From Clostridium sp. (lineage in GTDB: Bacteria > Bacillota > Clostridia > Clostridiales > Clostridiaceae), in the NCBI GenBank assembly GCA_012511315.1, contig JAAZGI010000049.1, positions 1-10,911 on the forward strand: 10,911 nt of DNA. Direction: 5' to 3'. Each line of letters starts with the position of its first letter. Position 1 is the stretch's first letter. A program made the position numbers and the translations under genes. Shown piece by piece: positions 7,660-10,911 of this stretch. Under the pieces are notes generated by a model. It searched no databases and had not been told where the DNA came from. It saw only the letters and a list, made by a program, of their open reading frames with translations.

Positions 7660-7742
7660 ATTGGCACTTCCTCTTTTGTTGCTTTACCTTATTATAAATG
7701 AAAGCTGACAAAAGGGGGATAAAGAAGTTAATTTAGCTAGGG

Positions 7743-7778
7743 AAATAAATAATCGGCCAAGAAGATGATTATTTATTT
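7743..7778. repeat. perfect 12-bp inverted repeat between ppx and ppk1
   Basis: AAATAAATAATC (7743-7754) and GATTATTTATTT (7767-7778) flank a 12-base G/C-richer centre. It lies just upstream of the ppx -10 box. It may be an operator for a dimeric regulator or an A/T hairpin; its sequence does not match a regulator I can name. Confidence 0.4.
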
Positions 7779-7946
7779 AGAAAGAGCGGTATTTAAGGTT
7801 CAGGATTAAAATAAAAACATTCTCCATTCCAGGGGCATTTTCTTAAAACTAATCTTAGATTATTGCAATACTATCTTTTATTTTCTACACAATGGCAGTC
7901 TTGAAAACCCAATTAATGGATTATTCACATCTCATAGGAACCATAA

Positions 7947-7955
7947 TGGTAAAAT
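7947..7955 (+). promoter_or_regulatory. extended -10 promoter element of ppk1
   Basis: TGGTAAAAT fits the TGnTAnAAT form and lies about 60 bases before the ppk1 start. TTCACA at 7924-7929 resembles a -35, but the spacer is 20 bases, so reliance on the extended -10 is more likely. Confidence 0.35.
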
Positions 7956-8015
7956 ATAGTCAAAGCAAGTCTAGGATAGAGTTACCCCCTAAACACGACT
8001 GACATAGGAGTGACT

Positions 8016-10121
8016 ATGGATTCATTAGATTTAAATAGTGAGAATTATATTAATAGAGAACTATCTTTTTTAGAGTTTAATCAGAGGGTTTTAAATGAAG
8101 CTAGAGATTTAAATAACCCTTTTTTTGAGCGGTTGAAATTTGCATCAATTGTTACATCGAACTTGGATGAGTTTTATATGATTCGCTATGGTTCTTTGTC
8201 TGATCAGATTGCAGCGGGTTTGGAGAAAACGGATCCATCGGGCTTAACACCGCTGGGACAAACCAAGGCCATCGATATTCGTTCAAGAAAACTTCAATAT
8301 GAACTATATGAAATTTACAATGAGGAGTTAATGCCAGCGGCGAAAAAATTGAACCTGCAAATTCGGCGCAAAGAAGATTTAAAGTCCGATCAAATAAAGT
8401 ACTTAAACCAGCTTTATGAGGAGAGTATATTTCCTGTATTAACCCCGATGGTAATTGATTCATCGAGACCATTTCCACTTATTATGAATAACACCTTAAA
8501 TATCGCTTTGAATTTGGTGGATGATGAAGGACGTTCTTTTTTAGGGACAGTCCAGGTCCCTTCAGTTTTAGATCGCTACTATATCATTCCAAGTTCAAAA
8601 TCAAAACATATCATTTTGTTAGAAGATATCATTAAACTTCATCTTAAAGAATTGTTTGATGCTTACACCATTGAAGACATGGCCAGCTACAAGGTGACTC
8701 GAAATGCCGATCTTGAGTATGACGAAGATGACGCCCAAGACCTTTTAATGGTGATCAAAGAAACCTTAAAGCAGCGCAAATGGGGTCGTGTCGTTAAACT
8801 TGAGGTGGAAGAGGATATTTCATCCAAATTGTTGCAGCGATTGATGGAACGGTTTGAAATTGATGAATCCAATGTATTTCGGCTAAACGGCCCATTAGAT
8901 TTGACCTTCTTAACAAAAGTAGCGGGGCTACCTGGTTATGGAATGATGAAATTTGAAACAATCAATCCCCTCCCAGTTCCTGAGCTTTCATTGTTTCCCG
9001 ATATATTCAAGGCTATATCAAGTCAGGATGTTTTAATCCATCATCCCTATGAAAGCTTTGATTCAGTTATTAACCTTGTAAAAACGGCGGCAAGAGATAA
9101 AGATGTATTAGCCATCAAGATGACATTGTACCGAGTATCTGGCAATTCGCCTATTGTTGAAGCCTTAGCGGAAGCAGCGGATCTTGGAAAGCAAGTCACA
9201 GTGCTAGTGGAACTAAAAGCTAGATTTGATGAAGAGAACAATATAAACTGGGCTTTACGCTTAGAAAAAGCTGGTTGCCACGTCATTTATGGCGTGGTTG
9301 GTTTAAAAACCCATAGTAAAGCGCTATTAATTATCCGCCGTGAGAACAGCAAAATTAAGCGTTACGTTCATGTGGGAACAGGAAACTACAATGATGTAAC
9401 GGCAAAACTTTATACTGATATTGGTTTATTTACAGTTAACGATGAGATTGGAGAAGATATCTCTAACATGTTTAACCGCCTATCAGGTCAAACTCAAATT
9501 AAGGAGCTAAAAAAAGTATCGCTAGCACCCAATTTTATGCGCGAAAAATTTAATGAGTTGATTCAAAGAGAAGCCCATAATGCTCGCCAAGGAAAGAAAG
9601 CAAAAATCATTGCTAAAATGAATTCTTTAGTGGATAAAGAAATTATCCATGAACTTTATAAAGCATCCATGGATGGAGTCGAGATTGAACTAATTGTCCG
9701 AGGGATTTGTTGTTTGAGACCGAACGTTAAAGGATTATCAGAAAACATTACTGTTCGAAGCATTGTTGGGCGATTTTTAGAACATTCTCGTATATTTTAT
9801 TTTCATGATAATGGTAAGGATAAATATTATATTTCCAGTGCAGATTGGATGGAACGTAACTTGAATAAACGTATAGAACTACTTATTCCCGTTGAGGATA
9901 AGAATTGCAAAATGAAATTAAAAGAAGTATTAGAAATTACTCAGTTGGATACTGCTAAGGCAAGAATCCTAATGCCAGATGGTAGCTATCAGCGAGTAAA
10001 AAAGGAAGGTTCTGCTTTTAATTCTCAGGAAGCTTTTATTGAACTATACCAACAACGAAATGAAAACTTCAGAAATAAACTGAGTCAGGAAGGTCTTGGA
10101 AATGAAAATTTACTTCTGTAA
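8016..10121 (+). CDS. ppk1: polyphosphate kinase 1 (PPK1)
   Basis: 701 residues (E. coli PPK 688). Reversibly polymerises the gamma-phosphate of ATP into polyP through a phosphohistidine intermediate; usually membrane-associated as an oligomer. All four domains are present: N-terminal helical (NRELSFLEFNQRVL, 13-26; LKFASIVTSNLDEF, 40-53), head (about 108-315) and two PLD-like C-terminal domains. Catalytic His433 lies in GLKTHSK and His590 in RFLEHSR, and the Mg/phosphate-binding arginines are Arg373 (TLYR) and Arg403 (KARFDE). A GTG at 8010 would add two residues, and with it the positions become 435, 592, 375 and 405, as in E. coli. However, that GTG overlaps the ribosome binding site AGGAG (8006-8010), whereas ATG 8016 is five bases after it, so ATG is chosen. 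It is divergent from ppx, and its 3' end overlaps the next small gene by 20 bases, suggesting translational coupling. Confidence 0.96.
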   Translation: MDSLDLNSENYINRELSFLEFNQRVLNEARDLNNPFFERLKFASIVTSNLDEFYMIRYGSLSDQIAAGLEKTDPSGLTPLGQTKAIDIRSRKLQYELYEIYNEELMPAAKKLNLQIRRKEDLKSDQIKYLNQLYEESIFPVLTPMVIDSSRPFPLIMNNTLNIALNLVDDEGRSFLGTVQVPSVLDRYYIIPSSKSKHIILLEDIIKLHLKELFDAYTIEDMASYKVTRNADLEYDEDDAQDLLMVIKETLKQRKWGRVVKLEVEEDISSKLLQRLMERFEIDESNVFRLNGPLDLTFLTKVAGLPGYGMMKFETINPLPVPELSLFPDIFKAISSQDVLIHHPYESFDSVINLVKTAARDKDVLAIKMTLYRVSGNSPIVEALAEAADLGKQVTVLVELKARFDEENNINWALRLEKAGCHVIYGVVGLKTHSKALLIIRRENSKIKRYVHVGTGNYNDVTAKLYTDIGLFTVNDEIGEDISNMFNRLSGQTQIKELKKVSLAPNFMREKFNELIQREAHNARQGKKAKIIAKMNSLVDKEIIHELYKASMDGVEIELIVRGICCLRPNVKGLSENITVRSIVGRFLEHSRIFYFHDNGKDKYYISSADWMERNLNKRIELLIPVEDKNCKMKLKEVLEITQLDTAKARILMPDGSYQRVKKEGSAFNSQEAFIELYQQRNENFRNKLSQEGLGNENLLL

Positions 10122-10555
10122 ACATAGTAATGAAGTAGAACATGCAGCTTATTCATTAGAGAAAAAAAATCCTCGGGCTTGAAACGGAAATAAAAAGTTG
10201 TATACATCAATGCAGTCGTTGTAAAAAGACCTTGGTAGCCAAGTTGGATGGGCAAGAAATTCAAGGACGTGATGAAAAAAGTTTAGTTAAAGAAGTTAAA
10301 AAAATTATAAAAAAGAAGAAACTGGAAACTAAAAATAAGTCGGAATCGAAAGCAGCGGGGAAAAAGCGAACAGGTCACGAGAAAAAGTCTCATAACAACA
10401 AAGACTCAAAAGTTAAAAATGCTAAAGATAAAAAAGATAAAGAGACTAAAAACAAAGGGTCTAAAAACAAAAAAGAGAAAGACTCACAGGTAAAGGATAA
10501 AAAGGCAAAAAGTAGAGATGCCAAAGAAAAAAAATTGAAGGTTCCAAAAAACTAA
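10102..10555 (+). pseudogene. small Cys-rich DUF1450-like protein with Lys-rich tail, split by a frameshift at an A8 run
   Basis: An ATG at 10102, inside the ppk1 end and preceded by AGGAAGG (10087-10093), opens a frame that starts MKIYFCKHSNEVEHAAYSLE and stops at 10180-10182 after 26 residues. The downstream frame continues at once in the +1 phase from the A8 run at 10162-10169; with seven A the two join into one 150-residue protein. The joined core (1-70) has Cys6, Cys33, Cys37 and Cys40 (CIHQCSRC) and then LVAKLDGQEIQGRDEKSL. This resembles the DUF1450/YuzB pattern of spaced cysteines followed by an ALVNGE-like strand. Residues about 70-150 are low complexity: 33 Lys in 81 residues, mixed with Asp, Glu, Ser and Asn. 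The downstream frame alone has only a TTG (10232) as start, which would lose all cysteines. Options are a pseudogene, a slippage-expressed gene or a sequencing error at the homopolymer. The position implies cotranslation with ppk1. The function is unknown; the DUF1450 match is by eye. Confidence 0.6.
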
Positions 10556-10798
10556 ATTAGGGGTGAACCAATAAAAACAGAGAGAAAAAAGAAACATATA
10601 AAATCGAAGAAGAAAAATGCAGAAGAAAAATAAAGAGGAAAAATAAAGAGGAAATCCGAATAAGACATTCAAGGGGGAAATCTGAGGAGAAATCAATTAA
10701 ATCTGGAAAGAAATCGGAGATAACCTAAATATGAAATTAAAGAACAAATAAAACCAAGAAAAAGAGCGGAAGACGAAGATTCAAGGAGTATAGGCTAG
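10556..10798 (+). other. purine-rich, Lys/Arg/Glu-coding-like sequence after the small gene (possible decayed tail)
   Basis: Past the TAA at 10553-10555 the same frame stays open for 25 codons to TAA at 10631-10633 and reads basic sequence (KTERKKKHIKSKKKNAEEK). It opens again after TAA at 10730-10732 as PKYEIKEQIKPRKRAEDED and on to TAG at 10796. Another frame is open between them. The strand is almost free of pyrimidine runs. It resembles the Lys-rich tail upstream broken by stops and shifts, but A/G-biased noncoding DNA would give the same look. There is no ribosome binding site plus start pair I would defend. Confidence 0.3.
10625..10650 (+). repeat. perfect 13-bp tandem duplication GAAAAATAAAGAG x2
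   Basis: Two adjacent identical copies (10625-10637 and 10638-10650) are followed by a partial third (GAAA). The unit length is not a multiple of three, so copy-number change shifts any reading frame through it. Confidence 0.8.
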
Positions 10799-10826
10799 AA
10801 ATTTATATTAAAACTAAAGTACAGCT

Positions 10827-10866
10827 GTAAAACGGAGTCAGTGATCAATCACTGACTCCGTTTTAC
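10827..10866. terminator. perfect 18-bp hairpin, probable bidirectional rho-independent terminator
   Basis: GTAAAACGGAGTCAGTGA (10827-10844) pairs fully with TCACTGACTCCGTTTTAC (10849-10866) around the loop TCAA. The A-tract on the left and T-tract on the right give U-rich ends in both directions. It is the first strong terminator after ppk1, so the ppk1 transcript probably includes the small gene and the purine-rich stretch. The last 45 bases of the window show nothing I can name. Confidence 0.8.
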
Positions 10867-10911
10867 TTAAAGGGTTGTATAAATTTTAAATTAGTGAATT
10901 AGCGTAATCTA

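Larger units (their letters stand above)
7660..8015. other. divergent intergenic region between ppx and ppk1
   Basis: This 356-base A/T-rich control region holds the ribosome binding sites and promoter candidates of both polyP genes. A perfect TATAAT on the minus strand (plus-strand ATTATA at 7691-7696) lies about 32 bases upstream of ppx, without a clear -35. The inverted repeat at 7743-7778 and an extended -10 for ppk1 at 7947-7955 are listed separately. I looked for Pho-box-like spaced TT(A/C)ACA repeats and saw only one isolated TTCACA (7924-7929). Between 7780 and 7920 I recognise nothing. Confidence 0.5.

Noticed and set aside
8010..8015. GTG start for ppk1 two codons upstream
   Set aside because: The GTG overlaps the AGGAG ribosome binding site; ATG at 8016 has proper spacing.
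7660..8015. Riboswitch or Pho box upstream of ppk1/ppx
   Set aside because: No recognisable riboswitch core and no set of regularly spaced TT(A/C)ACA repeats; only one isolated TTCACA.
8152..8478. 108-codon open frame on the minus strand inside ppk1
   Set aside because: Antisense to well-conserved PPK1 sequence, with no protein-like features.
10625..10650. CRISPR-like or microsatellite array
   Set aside because: Only two 13-bp copies with no spacers; a simple tandem duplication.
10484..10696. 70-residue Phe/Leu-rich minus-strand open frame resembling a membrane peptide
   Set aside because: It is the complement of the purine-rich Lys-coding stretch; poly-purine DNA always gives Phe/Leu-rich antisense frames.

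Overview
The window looks like chromosomal DNA of a low-GC Gram-positive bacterium (Bacillota, probably Clostridia). The reasons are strong AGGAGG-type ribosome binding sites, TTG starts, A/T-rich intergenic DNA with TATAAT-like boxes, and families typical of that group. No species can be named from the sequence alone. I see no phage, transposon, CRISPR or RNA genes.

Left part (1-3924): a partial AGCS-family Na+/alanine-type symporter (minus, runs off the left edge); an uncharacterised alpha/alpha-toroid-like protein with a QNxDGGFG motif (minus); a divergently placed Era-like GTPase with a C-terminal DUF697-like membrane-associating region (plus); and a small ComEB-type dCMP deaminase (minus, TTG start). 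The last two are convergent across a long imperfect hairpin.

Right part (4157-10555): a polyphosphate (polyP) module. It holds a two-domain PPK2-type polyP:AMP phosphotransferase (plus), a Ppx/GppA exopolyphosphatase (minus, convergent with PPK2 across a strong hairpin terminator) and a full-length PPK1 (plus, divergent from ppx). Overlapping the ppk1 3' end by 20 bases is a small Cys-rich DUF1450-like gene with a very Lys-rich tail. PPK1 makes polyP from ATP and can run in reverse, PPK2 uses polyP to convert AMP to ADP, and Ppx hydrolyses polyP, so the module covers synthesis, energy recovery and degradation.

The most interesting signals are these. (a) The small gene after ppk1 is split by a one-base frameshift exactly at an A8 run, which could be decay, phase variation, transcript slippage or a sequencing error. 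(b) Lys-rich low-complexity tails occur on two products of the polyP module (PPK2 N-terminus, small protein C-terminus), which could serve as polyP-binding segments; this is inference. (c) Purine-rich, Lys/Arg-coding-like sequence continues past the stop codons of the small gene (with a 13-bp tandem duplication) and of the GTPase, as if such tails are being gained or lost by frameshift. The strong 18-bp hairpin at 10827-10866 closes the ppk1 transcript.
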